From an uncultured Sphingorhabdus sp. (GTDB lineage: Bacteria; Pseudomonadota; Alphaproteobacteria; Sphingomonadales; Sphingomonadaceae), in the NCBI GenBank assembly GCA_947492905.1, contig CANLOL010000002.1, positions 169,348 to 233,347 of the forward strand: DNA of 64,000 nucleotides, read 5' to 3'. The notes under the pieces are model-generated. The model did not search any database. It was not told the origin of the DNA and worked only from the letters and a program-made list of their open reading frames with translations. Shown in pieces: positions 1 to 9,265 of this stretch. Positions within the stretch are counted from its first letter, which is position 1, and every line of letters begins with the position of its first letter. The translations under genes and the position numbers were made by a program.

Positions 1-119
1 CAGATTGGCTCGCACTTGATCCTGTATTGTGCGTTGGTGGTTCTTGGGTTGTTCCAAAAGGCGAGCCTGATACCGATCTAATTACAGCAAATGCTAAGGC
101 TGCTGTTGCTCTAGGCTGA
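1..119 (+). CDS. eda: 2-dehydro-3-deoxy-phosphogluconate (KDPG) aldolase, C-terminal end only
   Basis: Only the last 38 codons are inside the window (frame from base 3, stop TGA 117-119). They read DWLALDPVLCVGGSWVVPKG followed by a short tail ending AKAAVALG. The CVGGSW(V)VP block matches the end of class I KDPG aldolases, the Entner-Doudoroff enzyme that cleaves KDPG to pyruvate and glyceraldehyde-3-phosphate. The Schiff-base lysine lies upstream of the window. The Entner-Doudoroff route is the usual sugar pathway in sphingomonads. The identification rests on a short C-terminal stretch. Confidence 0.75.
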   Translation, partial: DWLALDPVLCVGGSWVVPKGEPDTDLITANAKAAVALG

Positions 120-241
120 CAAATCATAGTTGCATTTCAAATTTAACTGCGCCATTAATTTGAGCGGAGAGATGAAGTGCATGCAAAAGATTCATATCTT
201 ATGTGCTTCTAATATGGGCTAAGGCCCAAGGGGAGTATGAT

Positions 242-2137
242 ATGAAAAAATTGATGATGAGTGCTGCGATAGTGGCATTGCTTGCTGGATGCAATCAAAC
301 AGCAAGTGATGATAGCGCAGAATCGGGCGCATTAGCGGGAAGCAATGAGCAGCCCAATGCTGACCGTAATGCTTATTTTGGCGATTTGCATATCCACACC
401 CGCAACAGTTTTGATGCTTATATTTTTAATGTTCGCACTACCCCTGATGATGCATATAAATTTGCCAAAGGTGAGACAATATCGCATCCTTCGGGCTATG
501 ATATAAAATTAGAAGGCCCTAAATTAGACTTTATGGCGGTTACCGACCATGCGGCCTATTTGGGGCATCTTCCTGCAATGGATACTCCCGGCACTGAAAT
601 TTCTAAAAATGAAATAGCCAAGGATATGTTCAGCACTGACCCTGATAAAATAATTCAGGCATTTTCCATTATCGGTGGCGCTATTCGTAATGGTAAAAAA
701 ATAGCAGGTGTTTTTGATGAAAATATTACCGCTGATGTTTGGAAACAGACTATAGAGGCGGCTGATAAATATAATAAACCGGGCGAATTTACGACTTTCT
801 CAGCCTATGAATATACTGCAACCCGCGTTACGCGCGGTCAAGGCGGCGGCTTTGCGGGGGGGAATTTGCACCGCAATGTGGTATTTAAGGGCAGCGCACC
901 AAGGCTTCCCTTTTCAACATTGGATTCCACTAATCCAGAAGATTTGTGGACTTGGATGGACGAACAGCGCGATGCGGGTAATGATGTTTTATCGATTCCG
1001 CACAATAGCAATGTCTCTGATGGCGAGATGTTTAAGCTGGAAACCTATGATGGCGCCCCGCTCACCAAGGCTTATGCGGATAAGCGTTTGCGCAATGAAC
1101 CTATTGTAGAGATTACCCAAGTAAAGGGTACATCAGAGACTCATCCAACATTATCACCCAATGATGAATGGGCAGATTTTGGCATTTATGAATATTTATT
1201 ATCATCGCAAATCAAATCCAAAGTAAATGGCAGCTATGTTCGCGAAGCATTGGCCAATGGATTAGCGATTGAAGAAGAAACGGGCAGCAACCCCTATAAA
1301 TTTGGTTTGATTGGCTCGACCGATAGCCATGTTGCTGGCGGTTCTTTTGATGAGAAAAATTTCTGGTCTAAAGTTGGTATTGTCGATGGCACGGCGGAGC
1401 GAAGAGGATCTGTGCCGCCTGATGGCAAGAAAAGCTGGGAAGGCGTGATATTGGACGCGAATGCCGATAATTGGTTCTCGCGTTGGGGTGCATCGGGTTT
1501 TGCTGCGGTATGGGCCGAGGAAAATACGCGCGAGAGCATATTTGATGCTATGCGCCGTAAAGAGGTTTTTGCTACTACGGGAACGCGCATCAAAGTTCGC
1601 TTCTTTGCCGGTTTTGATTATGACAATGCTCTATTGGATGATCCTGAAATGGTCTCAAAAGCCTATAAGGGCGGCGTACCTATGGGCGGTGATTTAATTG
1701 GCGAAAGCAAAGCGCCTAATTTCTTAGTTTGGGCGATGCGTGATCCGCTCAGTGCGCCATTACAGAGATTACAAATTGTGAAAGTTTGGGTCGAAGGCGG
1801 CAAAACCAATGAAAAAGTCTTTGATGTCGCTTGCAGCGATAATGGCACGCCCGATGCAAATTACAGATGCCCCGATAATGGAGCGAGCGTCAATCTTAAG
1901 GACTGTTCCATTTCATCGGACAGCGGCGCGCCAGAGCTAAAAACCTATTGGCGTGATCCAGAGCATAAGAGCGATCAACGGGCGTCTTATTATGTGCGCG
2001 TGCTGGAGAATCCAGTATGTCGTTGGTCAACATGGGATGCCATCAGAGCAGGCGTGCAGCCCAATCCGAAATTACAAGCGACGATTCAAGAACGGGCATG
2101 GTCTTCGCCTATTTGGTATACGCCATCTAACGGCTGA
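242..2137 (+). CDS. DUF3604 family lipoprotein (PHP-like predicted metal-dependent hydrolase)
   Basis: The chosen start ATG 242 has GGGAG at 231-235. An in-frame start at 203 would bury the signal peptide. The protein is 631 residues. Residues 1-17 form a lipoprotein signal with lipobox LLAGC, so Cys17 is probably lipidated. After a short linker, GDLHIHT at residues 47-53 resembles the metal-binding start of PHP-type hydrolases, and FMAVTDHA and GSTDSHV further on fit the same fold. DUF3604 proteins have no agreed substrate. A parvulin gene and a HupE/UreJ gene follow closely on the same strand, suggesting one operon concerned with the periplasm or metals. That role is inference. Confidence 0.85.
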   Translation: MKKLMMSAAIVALLAGCNQTASDDSAESGALAGSNEQPNADRNAYFGDLHIHTRNSFDAYIFNVRTTPDDAYKFAKGETISHPSGYDIKLEGPKLDFMAVTDHAAYLGHLPAMDTPGTEISKNEIAKDMFSTDPDKIIQAFSIIGGAIRNGKKIAGVFDENITADVWKQTIEAADKYNKPGEFTTFSAYEYTATRVTRGQGGGFAGGNLHRNVVFKGSAPRLPFSTLDSTNPEDLWTWMDEQRDAGNDVLSIPHNSNVSDGEMFKLETYDGAPLTKAYADKRLRNEPIVEITQVKGTSETHPTLSPNDEWADFGIYEYLLSSQIKSKVNGSYVREALANGLAIEEETGSNPYKFGLIGSTDSHVAGGSFDEKNFWSKVGIVDGTAERRGSVPPDGKKSWEGVILDANADNWFSRWGASGFAAVWAEENTRESIFDAMRRKEVFATTGTRIKVRFFAGFDYDNALLDDPEMVSKAYKGGVPMGGDLIGESKAPNFLVWAMRDPLSAPLQRLQIVKVWVEGGKTNEKVFDVACSDNGTPDANYRCPDNGASVNLKDCSISSDSGAPELKTYWRDPEHKSDQRASYYVRVLENPVCRWSTWDAIRAGVQPNPKLQATIQERAWSSPIWYTPSNG

Positions 2138-2151
2138 TTGGCTCTAAAAAT

Positions 2152-2982
2152 ATGAAGCGATATTTCCGCGAACCAATAGTCCATTTTGTCATTTTGGGCG
2201 CATTGCTAGTTTTCATCCACTCATTGTGGAATGTTTGGCAGGGCGTCCAAGGGCGCACTATCACTGTAAGCGCATCTGAAATTGAACGATTAAGCCAAGC
2301 TTGGTCAAACACTTCGGGACGTGCCCCTAATGATAAAGATATTGATTATATTATCGATCAATATGTCAAAGAAGAAGTTTTGGTGCGCGAAGCGCAGCGG
2401 CTTGGATTAGAGGAAGGCGATGTGATTATGCGCCGCCGATTGGCGCAAAAAATGGACTTTCTTATCAGCGCAGAAGGTGAAGCAGAAGACGCTAGCGATA
2501 GAGAATTACGAGCTTTTTATGATGAGAATAAAGCGCAATTTGCAAGCAGTGAGCGGCGCAGTTTTAATCATATCTATTTAAGCCCTGAAAAATATGGCGA
2601 TGGAATAGAAAGCCAAGCGCAGCAAATATTAGAGCAGTTAAAATCGGGTGCTGACTGGAAAGGGTTGGGTGATCCTTTTATTCAAAAACGTTCCTATGCA
2701 GTTATACCCCAAGCCGAGGTAGGGCGTTTATTTGGCCCTGATTTTGCGACCGCAATATTTACGCTTAACCAAGGGCAATGGAGCGGCCCAATTGGCAGCG
2801 CTTTTGGTTTGCATTTGGTTAGAATTGAAACCGTTGATGATGCTTTGCAGGCAGATTTTGAATCTGTGAAACCCCAAGTGAGGGACGCATGGCGCGCGCA
2901 GCAACAATTGGAATTTAAAGCGCAAAAGGTTGATGATCTCGTATCGGGCTATACTATTCTCATCGAAGATATTGATAAATGA
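2152..2982 (+). CDS. membrane-anchored peptidyl-prolyl cis-trans isomerase (PpiC/parvulin type)
   Basis: 276 residues. Residues about 8-30 are a single hydrophobic segment (FVILGALLVFIHSLW), so the rest should lie in the periplasm. A helical chaperone-like stretch (about 40-110) is followed by a parvulin-type domain (about 125-250), recognisable from RSFNHIYLS, the FGPDFATAIFTL region and the closing GSAFGLHLVRIE. This order matches SurA/PpiD-like foldases, but the protein is short and lacks a second rotamase domain. The stop overlaps the next start by four bases (ATGA at 2979-2982), suggesting coupling to the HupE-like gene. It may help fold the neighbouring exported proteins; that link is inference. 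Confidence 0.82.
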   Translation: MKRYFREPIVHFVILGALLVFIHSLWNVWQGVQGRTITVSASEIERLSQAWSNTSGRAPNDKDIDYIIDQYVKEEVLVREAQRLGLEEGDVIMRRRLAQKMDFLISAEGEAEDASDRELRAFYDENKAQFASSERRSFNHIYLSPEKYGDGIESQAQQILEQLKSGADWKGLGDPFIQKRSYAVIPQAEVGRLFGPDFATAIFTLNQGQWSGPIGSAFGLHLVRIETVDDALQADFESVKPQVRDAWRAQQQLEFKAQKVDDLVSGYTILIEDIDK

Positions 2983-3941
2983 TCTGGCGGTTTTTGTGCA
3001 TCTTAATTGCATGTTTCGCGGCGCAAAATGCCTATGCCCATGAAGTACGGCCCGCAGCATTAGAGATTGAGCAAAGCGCCGATAAGCAAATTAATGTCAC
3101 TTGGAAGCTGCCTATTACCAATGGTAAGAAGCTTAAATTATTTCCAAAATTCCCAGATGAATGCCAGCTACCCGATGATAGTCAGCAAAAAATTATCGAT
3201 GGTATCATCGTTGAAAGCTGGCAGATGCAGTGCGCGCTCGACACAGGCAGCATAAGCATAGAGGGCCTTGAAAATGTCCTTACTGATGTATTTGTGCGCA
3301 TAAAACGCATTGGGCAGGATGAGCAAATTTCTTTGTTGCGCCCTTCGGATAATCTGTTGGATTTATCCAAACCAGAGGGAGCAGCTTATAGCGAATATAT
3401 CGGCATCGGTGTTGAACATATGATCTTTGGTTGGGATCATTTATTATTCGTATTGGCGTTACTTTTGATCGTATCGCGCAGACAAATATTATGGGTCATC
3501 ACTGCTTTTACATTGGGTCATAGCATCACATTAGGGCTAACGGCTCTGGGGTTATTGTCTCTGCCCAGCGGGCCAATAGAATTGCTGATTGCGCTTTCCA
3601 TATTCTTTTTGGCGATAGAGGCGATGCGCAAATTAAAAAATGGCACTAGCATTACGATAGAATATCCGTGGATTATCGCCATAGCTTTTGGATTGCTGCA
3701 CGGCCTTGGTTTTGCAGGTGCTTTATCAGAGATAGGACTGCCCAAAGGCAATGAATTATGGGCTTTGGCCATGTTCAATATTGGCATTGAACTGGGGCAG
3801 ATATTGTTCATAATTATCGCCGCTTCGCTCTATGCATTCAACAGGCATATGGCATGGTTTAGTGAATATAAGATCAAAATAATTTTAATCTATATGCTTG
3901 GCACAATGGGAGCTTATTTCACGCTAACGCGGATATTTTAA
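2979..3941 (+). CDS. HupE/UreJ family membrane protein (HupE/UreJ_2 type)
   Basis: 320 residues. A signal peptide ends near AYA (residue 20). Residues 21-140 form a soluble exported domain, followed by about six membrane helices. GWDHLLF (151-157), FTLGHS (177-182), FGLLHGLGFAG and FNIGIELGQ are conserved His/Glu-bearing helix motifs of this family. Smaller relatives are nickel or cobalt permeases of hydrogenase and urease systems. The long N-domain type found beside DUF3604 genes is uncharacterised. No hydrogenase or urease gene is visible here, so a nickel role is not supported by context. It is translationally coupled to the parvulin upstream. Confidence 0.82.
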   Translation: MIWRFLCILIACFAAQNAYAHEVRPAALEIEQSADKQINVTWKLPITNGKKLKLFPKFPDECQLPDDSQQKIIDGIIVESWQMQCALDTGSISIEGLENVLTDVFVRIKRIGQDEQISLLRPSDNLLDLSKPEGAAYSEYIGIGVEHMIFGWDHLLFVLALLLIVSRRQILWVITAFTLGHSITLGLTALGLLSLPSGPIELLIALSIFFLAIEAMRKLKNGTSITIEYPWIIAIAFGLLHGLGFAGALSEIGLPKGNELWALAMFNIGIELGQILFIIIAASLYAFNRHMAWFSEYKIKIILIYMLGTMGAYFTLTRIF

Positions 3942-3971
3942 TCCATACAGACTATCATATCGCTATGGATT
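3940..3971. terminator. possible bidirectional terminator hairpin between convergent genes
   Basis: AATCCATA (3940-3947) pairs perfectly with TATGGATT (3964-3971), with a 16-base loop. It lies between the stop of the HupE-like gene and the stop of gltX on the other strand. The stem is AT-rich and the U-runs are short, so this is weak. Confidence 0.3.
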
Positions 3972-5453
3972 TCAGAGTAATTCTTCCCAAGCTTTCGCTT
4001 CCTTCTTGGTCGGTGCGCCCAATAATTCAATCGCATGACGCAGACGTTGACGCATAATATCACGCCCCAAATGGGTTATGGCATCAAATAATGGAACAGA
4101 TTGCATGGAACCTGTCGTTGCAACATACATGGCTTGAATTAAGAATTTTAGCTTAATGTCGAGTTTTTCCGCTGTATTGCGTAAAATCCCTTCTATGGTT
4201 TCTTTGTCCCATACAGCTGCTGCATCGAATTGCATCAACACAAGATGATAGATTTGGCGCTGTGTTAATTCCTCTAGCTTGACTTGGCGCAGATTTTCTT
4301 GGGTTTGCCCCTCGATACGGTTCATGAAGAAAAAGCTGAGCAAATCTCCAAGGTCGGATAATTTGGTAATCCGGGTTTGCGCCATTTGCGCAATTGGTTT
4401 TAGATATTCATCATTGAGCGCCCATGTTTTTACTTTGTCTAAAAACTCTTCGCTATCCATATTTTCGCGCAGATAACGTCCATTCAGCCAATCCAATTTA
4501 TCCATGTCAAACACAGGGCCGCCCAAGGATATATTGTTGGCATCAAAATCTTTGACCATATCATCAATGGTCATCATTTCCTCGCCCTCTGAAGAAGCAC
4601 GTGCAAATAGACCTAAGAAATTTATAAGCGCTTCGGGCAAATATCCTGCGCGTTCAAAATATAATATGCTGGTTGGGTTTTTGCGTTTAGAGAGTTTTGA
4701 TTTATCCAAATTCCGCAACAATGGTAGATGCGTTAGTACCGGAGCTTCCCAACCAAAATATTGATAAAGCAATAGATGTTTGGGGGCAGAGCTAATCCAT
4801 TCCTCGCCGCGCATCACATGCGTAATGCCCATCAAATGATCGTCCACCACATTGGCAAGGTGATAGGTAGGCAGGCCATCAGATTTCATCAACACTTGCA
4901 TGTCAACTTCGGGCCATTCAAATTCAATATCGCCTCTGATAGTATCATGGACAATGCATTTACCCTCGACTGGGATTTTCAGGCGTACCACAAAGGGCGT
5001 ATTTTCTGCTTCATGTTTGGCATGGTCTTCGGGATTGAGGCGCAAACATGTGCCATCATAGCGCGGCGGCATACCAGATTTCATCTGAGCTTTGCGCATA
5101 TTGGTTAAGCGTTCAGCATCACAATAACATTTAAATGCATTGCCATCATCGAGCAGCTTTTGTGCATGCTCAGTATAAATTTCACTACGCTCGCTTTGAC
5201 GATAGGGGCCATTAGGGCCGCCAACATCGGGGCCTTCATCCCATTCAAAACCAAGCCAACGCAGGGATTTGATAATCATATCTTCGGACGCACGCGTAGA
5301 GCGAACTTGGTCTGTATCCTCAATGCGCAAGATAGATTTGCCACCATGTTTTTTCGTAAAACAATGGTTCATAAGTGCGATATAAGCCGTTCCAACATGC
5401 GGATCACCGGTTGGGCTAGGGGCTATACGGGTTTTAATCATTCTATCGCTCAT
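3972..5453 (-). CDS. gltX: glutamate--tRNA ligase
   Basis: 493 residues, class I aminoacyl-tRNA synthetase charging tRNA-Glu in the cytoplasm. The HIGH-type motif is PHVG (18-21) in APSPTGDPHVG, and KLSKRK is at 253-258. CYC at 109-111 with Cys136 in YDGTC matches the zinc module of E. coli GluRS. The C-terminal half is the all-helical anticodon-binding region. The form KLSKRKNPTS, with the block GTAYIAL near the start, is the type I associate with Acinetobacter/Pseudomonas GluRS rather than the KLSKRHGA form. ATG at 5453 was kept; an internal ATG four codons later is also possible. The gene is monocistronic and convergent with the HupE-like gene. Confidence 0.93.
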   Translation of the reverse strand: MSDRMIKTRIAPSPTGDPHVGTAYIALMNHCFTKKHGGKSILRIEDTDQVRSTRASEDMIIKSLRWLGFEWDEGPDVGGPNGPYRQSERSEIYTEHAQKLLDDGNAFKCYCDAERLTNMRKAQMKSGMPPRYDGTCLRLNPEDHAKHEAENTPFVVRLKIPVEGKCIVHDTIRGDIEFEWPEVDMQVLMKSDGLPTYHLANVVDDHLMGITHVMRGEEWISSAPKHLLLYQYFGWEAPVLTHLPLLRNLDKSKLSKRKNPTSILYFERAGYLPEALINFLGLFARASSEGEEMMTIDDMVKDFDANNISLGGPVFDMDKLDWLNGRYLRENMDSEEFLDKVKTWALNDEYLKPIAQMAQTRITKLSDLGDLLSFFFMNRIEGQTQENLRQVKLEELTQRQIYHLVLMQFDAAAVWDKETIEGILRNTAEKLDIKLKFLIQAMYVATTGSMQSVPLFDAITHLGRDIMRQRLRHAIELLGAPTKKEAKAWEELL

Positions 5454-5648
5454 ATTTATCTCGCATATTTAAAACTTGCGCTTTTCAGCACTTTGGTGAT
5501 GCCATTAACAGCCAATACGCCATTGGCCAAGCCGCTACTGTCCTAATCACCATATTTATTTGCGCATTATGGTTTTGCTGAGATCATATATATGTCATAA
5601 AGCTAGGGTAGAGAATGCATAATCAAACATATTGACGGGATGCTAGCT

Positions 5649-7019
5649 ATGAAAATCAACAGAAGGCAATTGGGCACAGGTGTTGGCGCCGCCGCTATAG
5701 CAGCCTTATCAGCGCGCAGTTTTGCGGAGATGCCGGCTGGCGGTGCTAGCGAAGTGCCCGGATATGGTGCATTGATAAAAGACCCCAATGCTTTGCTCGA
5801 TTTGCCAGAAGGGTTTTCATATAGGGTCATTTCGCGGCTTGGTAATGTGATGAGCGATGGCAATGTTGTGCCCAATGCTGCCGATGGTATGGGATGCCTT
5901 GATTTAGGAAATGGCAAGGTTGCATTGGTGCGCAATCATGAACTGCGACCAAGCCAAATTAGAGAAGGGGCATTGCGCGAGCCACCTAAAGCAGGTTTCA
6001 AAAGCTATGATACACATAAAGAGCGCGGTTATCCTTTGCCGGGTGGCACTACGACGCTAATTTATGATATAAAAACGCAAAAATTAGAGAGCGAGTGGCT
6101 CTCGCTAAATGGCACTATAAGAAATTGTTCGGGCGGAATAACGCCGTGGGGCAGTTGGTTATCTTGCGAAGAAACAACCGAAAAAGCAGGTGGTGATGCC
6201 AATAAGGATCATGGCTATGTTTTTGAAGTGCCTATAGAGCAGGGCAAAATGGCGGACCCAACCCCGCTTAAGGATATGGGGCGATTTAATCATGAAGCCG
6301 TCTGTGTCGATCCGCGCACAGGCATTGTCTATTTAACCGAAGATAGCAATGACAGCCTATTTTATCGTTTCATACCCAAGGTTAAGGGCAAATTAGCCGA
6401 AGGCGGAAAATTACAGGCTTTGGCCTATGAAGCCACGCCATCGGTTGACACGCGCAATTGGGACCAATTGGCAATAAAAATTGGTGATGAGCATGGTGTT
6501 CGCTGGATTGATATGGATGATGTAGAGAGCCCTAATGATGATCTGCGCAAACGCGGTCACAAAGCTGGAGCGGCGATTTTTGCGCGCGGTGAGGGCGTTA
6601 TATGGGACGGCGATCAACTTTATTTTGCATCAACGAGCGGCGGGAAAGCTAAATATGGGCAAATCTTCCGCTATACGCCAAACCCGCTTGATGATGGCCG
6701 TGATGCGGCTGTGCCATCGGGTACATTATCGCTATTTTTGGAATCGAATGATCCAGCATTTTATAATTATGGCGATAATTTATGCGTTATGCCCAACGGT
6801 CATTTGATGGTATGCGAAGATCAATATACAGCGATAGTGAATAATCATCTGCGCGGCGTTAATAAAGAAGGTAAGACTTATATTTTTGGCCGCAGCCAGG
6901 TACAGACTGAATTTGCAGGAGCATGTTTCTCTCCCGATGGGCAGACTATGTTTGTCAATCTTTATGCACCGACTTATACTTTTGCGATTACAGGGCCATG
7001 GGATAGCGTAAGGGCGTAA
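5649..7019 (+). CDS. PhoX/DUF839 family Tat-exported phosphatase
   Basis: 456 residues from ATG 5649, preceded by GACGGGA at 5634-5640. An ATG at 5640 has no spacing for a ribosome site. The N-terminus is a twin-arginine signal (NRRQLG then an Ala-rich h-region, AxA near SFA). NCSGGITPWGSWLSCEE (about 159-175) matches the PhoX block carrying the iron-bridging cysteine and acidic ligands, and RFNHEAVCVD and YLTEDS are further family blocks. PhoX enzymes are Fe/Ca-dependent alkaline phosphomonoesterases. This copy is shorter than the roughly 600-residue Pseudomonas PhoX, so substrate and activity remain uncertain. No Pho box was recognised upstream. Confidence 0.82.
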   Translation: MKINRRQLGTGVGAAAIAALSARSFAEMPAGGASEVPGYGALIKDPNALLDLPEGFSYRVISRLGNVMSDGNVVPNAADGMGCLDLGNGKVALVRNHELRPSQIREGALREPPKAGFKSYDTHKERGYPLPGGTTTLIYDIKTQKLESEWLSLNGTIRNCSGGITPWGSWLSCEETTEKAGGDANKDHGYVFEVPIEQGKMADPTPLKDMGRFNHEAVCVDPRTGIVYLTEDSNDSLFYRFIPKVKGKLAEGGKLQALAYEATPSVDTRNWDQLAIKIGDEHGVRWIDMDDVESPNDDLRKRGHKAGAAIFARGEGVIWDGDQLYFASTSGGKAKYGQIFRYTPNPLDDGRDAAVPSGTLSLFLESNDPAFYNYGDNLCVMPNGHLMVCEDQYTAIVNNHLRGVNKEGKTYIFGRSQVQTEFAGACFSPDGQTMFVNLYAPTYTFAITGPWDSVRA

Positions 7020-7100
7020 TAGCGATACCGATTTTATGACCAATGATTAGCTTTTATATATCGGCTTGCTTTTTTGATTGTGCCTATTCAAAGGTAAATT

Positions 7101-8156
7101 ATGAACGAAAATATAGCCTGTATAGAGCAAGCAAAAAAAGACATGGTTTCAAATTGTCTGAATTGCGGTCAGTCACTATCTCAAGATTATTGCGCTAATT
7201 GTGGGCAATCTCGGCACATACATCGTTCCTTTGCGGCGGTGTGGCATGATTTCTCTCATGGCGTGCTGCATTTTGATGGTAAATTTTGGCGCACATTGCC
7301 AATGCTCATGTTCAAACCAGGTGTATTGACGCGCGAATATATCGCAGGGAAAAGAGCGCAATATATATCGCCAATGGCTCTATTCCTATTTTCTATATTC
7401 CTAATGTTTGCGGTTTTTTCATTTGTTGGATCGCCAATAACAGAATTTAATGAGCAAAGTGTTGAGAGTATAAAAGAGGTAGCTTCTGAAACTAAAGAAG
7501 GATTGTTGGTTGCAAGAGAACAGATAGAAAATGACATAGCATCTGGGAAACTAGTAGATGAGAATGGCTCCTCCAACGTTGACAAGCTGAAGGGAATTGA
7601 GATTGCTCTCGGGGCGCTAGGTGATGAAGAACAATTAGGTGATGAAGAACAATCAAGTGAAGGTAGAGAAGATTTTGTGCAAGTTGATGGCCTTGATGAA
7701 GTTTTAGAAGGTAAAAAAGAACTGAAAAAGCAAGTTGAGAGTTGGATTGATTTGATTAACAACAATTCTGAATTGCTTCTGTATAAGATGAAATCTAGCG
7801 GTTATAAATTTTCATGGTTATTAATCCCCATATCTTTGCCCTTTGTCTGGCTTGCCATGTTGGGCGTGCGCGGTCATCATTTTTACGATCATGCGATATT
7901 TACCATTTATTCCATGAGTTTTGTCACATTATTATTCATAACTTTGGCTATCATGGGAAGCATTGGATTTTTAAGCGGCTGGTTGATTCCAGCGGGCGCA
8001 ATCATTCCTTTCATTCATTTATACAAACAGATACGGCACGCTTATCAACTCTCACGTAGGCAAACATTTTTGCGTCTAATCATCTTGTGCATTGGAATAA
8101 TTTTTAGCCTATTGATTTTCTTTGCCATACTACTACTTTTGGGCATATTGGGGTAA
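7101..8156 (+). CDS. DUF3667 family membrane protein with N-terminal zinc ribbon
   Basis: 351 residues. CLNCGQ then CANCGQ (about residues 19-36) form a CxxC...CxxC zinc ribbon. The DUF3667 signature follows, with TLPMLMFKPGVLTREYIAGK and RAQYISPMALFLFS leading into the first membrane helix. A charged cytoplasmic or periplasmic insert (about 115-225) precedes three or four C-terminal helices. The insert contains two exact copies of LGDEEQ encoded by an 18-base tandem duplication (7619-7654). Function is unknown for the family. ATG 7101 is used; ATG 7143, just before the zinc ribbon, is an alternative. Confidence 0.82.
   Translation: MNENIACIEQAKKDMVSNCLNCGQSLSQDYCANCGQSRHIHRSFAAVWHDFSHGVLHFDGKFWRTLPMLMFKPGVLTREYIAGKRAQYISPMALFLFSIFLMFAVFSFVGSPITEFNEQSVESIKEVASETKEGLLVAREQIENDIASGKLVDENGSSNVDKLKGIEIALGALGDEEQLGDEEQSSEGREDFVQVDGLDEVLEGKKELKKQVESWIDLINNNSELLLYKMKSSGYKFSWLLIPISLPFVWLAMLGVRGHHFYDHAIFTIYSMSFVTLLFITLAIMGSIGFLSGWLIPAGAIIPFIHLYKQIRHAYQLSRRQTFLRLIILCIGIIFSLLIFFAILLLLGILG
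7619..7654 (+). repeat. 18-base tandem duplication inside the DUF3667 gene
   Basis: Two adjacent 18-base units (7619-7636 and 7637-7654) differ only at the last base and encode LGDEEQ twice. It is in frame and lies in the acidic loop, so it is probably neutral. Confidence 0.85.
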
Positions 8157-8206
8157 GCTAATATCCTTGCAACGATAAGTCCGTTGCAATTAACCGAAAG
8201 CAACTT

Positions 8207-9265
8207 GTGTCCTATATTAAATCCATTGCCCCCGCATTGCCCGATTATCAAGTCAGTCAAGAAGAAGTCTTAGCTATATTAGCGAGAGCTAGAGGTGCAG
8301 AATTACCGCCGCGTCTCAAGCAGATATTGGGCAATAGCGGTATCGATAAACGTTATTTAGCAAAGCCCGCTGAATATTATTTGCAAGGACGCAGCTGGAC
8401 AGAGCGCAGTGCCATTTATGCACAAACGGGCATGTCTATGGCAAAGAGCGCATCTGAAAAAGCGCTGGATGAAGCTTCGTTAAAGGCAAGTGATATTGAT
8501 GTAATCATATTTGTTTCAACGACGGGAACAGTCACGCCATCGATACCTACGGCCATGATAAAAGAATTGGGATTTCGGGATAATATTCAGACCGTCCCTG
8601 TTTTTGGATATGGTTGTGCGGGCGGATTATTGGGTCTACGGCTGGCCGATCAAATGGCGGATGCAGGAGATAGTGGCCAGAATGTCTTGATGGTTGCATT
8701 GGAATTGTGCAGCCTATCCTATGATTATAGTCAATTTGATAAAAAGAATATGATTGCCACAGCTCTTTTTGCAGATGGATGCGCAGCAGCGGTAATTAAA
8801 GGAAGCAAAGAGCAGGGTGATAAGCCTAAGTTCAGAAGCTTTGATCAAAAAACATGGCCCGATACGCGCGATATGATGGGATGGGATATAGGAGAAACAG
8901 GTTTTGATCTGGTGCTCGCACGCGACATACCGGCCTTTGTTGGTAATGACTTTGCGCCATTTTGCGATAGATTTTTAGAGAATGAAGGCTTGTCTCGTGC
9001 TGATATGGGCGAACCAGCCTGTCACCCGGGCGGTGGGCGCGTCGTAGATGCTTTGGATGATTATTTTGGTGATGAGGTTGGCAATATTGATACAACGCGT
9101 AATATATTGCGTCATCATGGTAATATGTCTTCACCGACGATATTATTTGTCCTTAAAGATTTATTGGCAGTTAATCCGACGAAGCCTATTGTGATGACAG
9201 CACTTGGCCCAGGTTTTACTGCGGCTGTCGGTATATTGGATCCAAAAGGAGCAGTGCATGGCTGA
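8207..9265 (+). CDS. type III polyketide synthase (chalcone/stilbene synthase family)
   Basis: 352 residues, GTG start at 8207 with a weak GAAAG upstream. The thiolase-fold catalytic triad is visible: Cys137 in GYGCAGG, His273 in ACHPGGG and Asn306 in HHGNMSS. These enzymes extend an acyl-CoA starter with malonyl-CoA and cyclise it, giving alkylpyrones or alkylresorcinols in bacteria. The next gene overlaps by eight bases and encodes an isoprenylcysteine-methyltransferase-like protein. The arrangement resembles bpsA-bpsB of Bacillus subtilis and srsA-srsB of Streptomyces griseus. The likely product is therefore an O-methylated long-chain pyrone or phenolic lipid. The starter unit cannot be read from sequence. 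Confidence 0.9.
   Translation: MSYIKSIAPALPDYQVSQEEVLAILARARGAELPPRLKQILGNSGIDKRYLAKPAEYYLQGRSWTERSAIYAQTGMSMAKSASEKALDEASLKASDIDVIIFVSTTGTVTPSIPTAMIKELGFRDNIQTVPVFGYGCAGGLLGLRLADQMADAGDSGQNVLMVALELCSLSYDYSQFDKKNMIATALFADGCAAAVIKGSKEQGDKPKFRSFDQKTWPDTRDMMGWDIGETGFDLVLARDIPAFVGNDFAPFCDRFLENEGLSRADMGEPACHPGGGRVVDALDDYFGDEVGNIDTTRNILRHHGNMSSPTILFVLKDLLAVNPTKPIVMTALGPGFTAAVGILDPKGAVHG

Noticed and set aside
7256..7765. 169-codon open frame opposite the DUF3667 gene
   Set aside because: Ser/Pro-rich antisense of an acidic coding region; the sense gene has family motifs.
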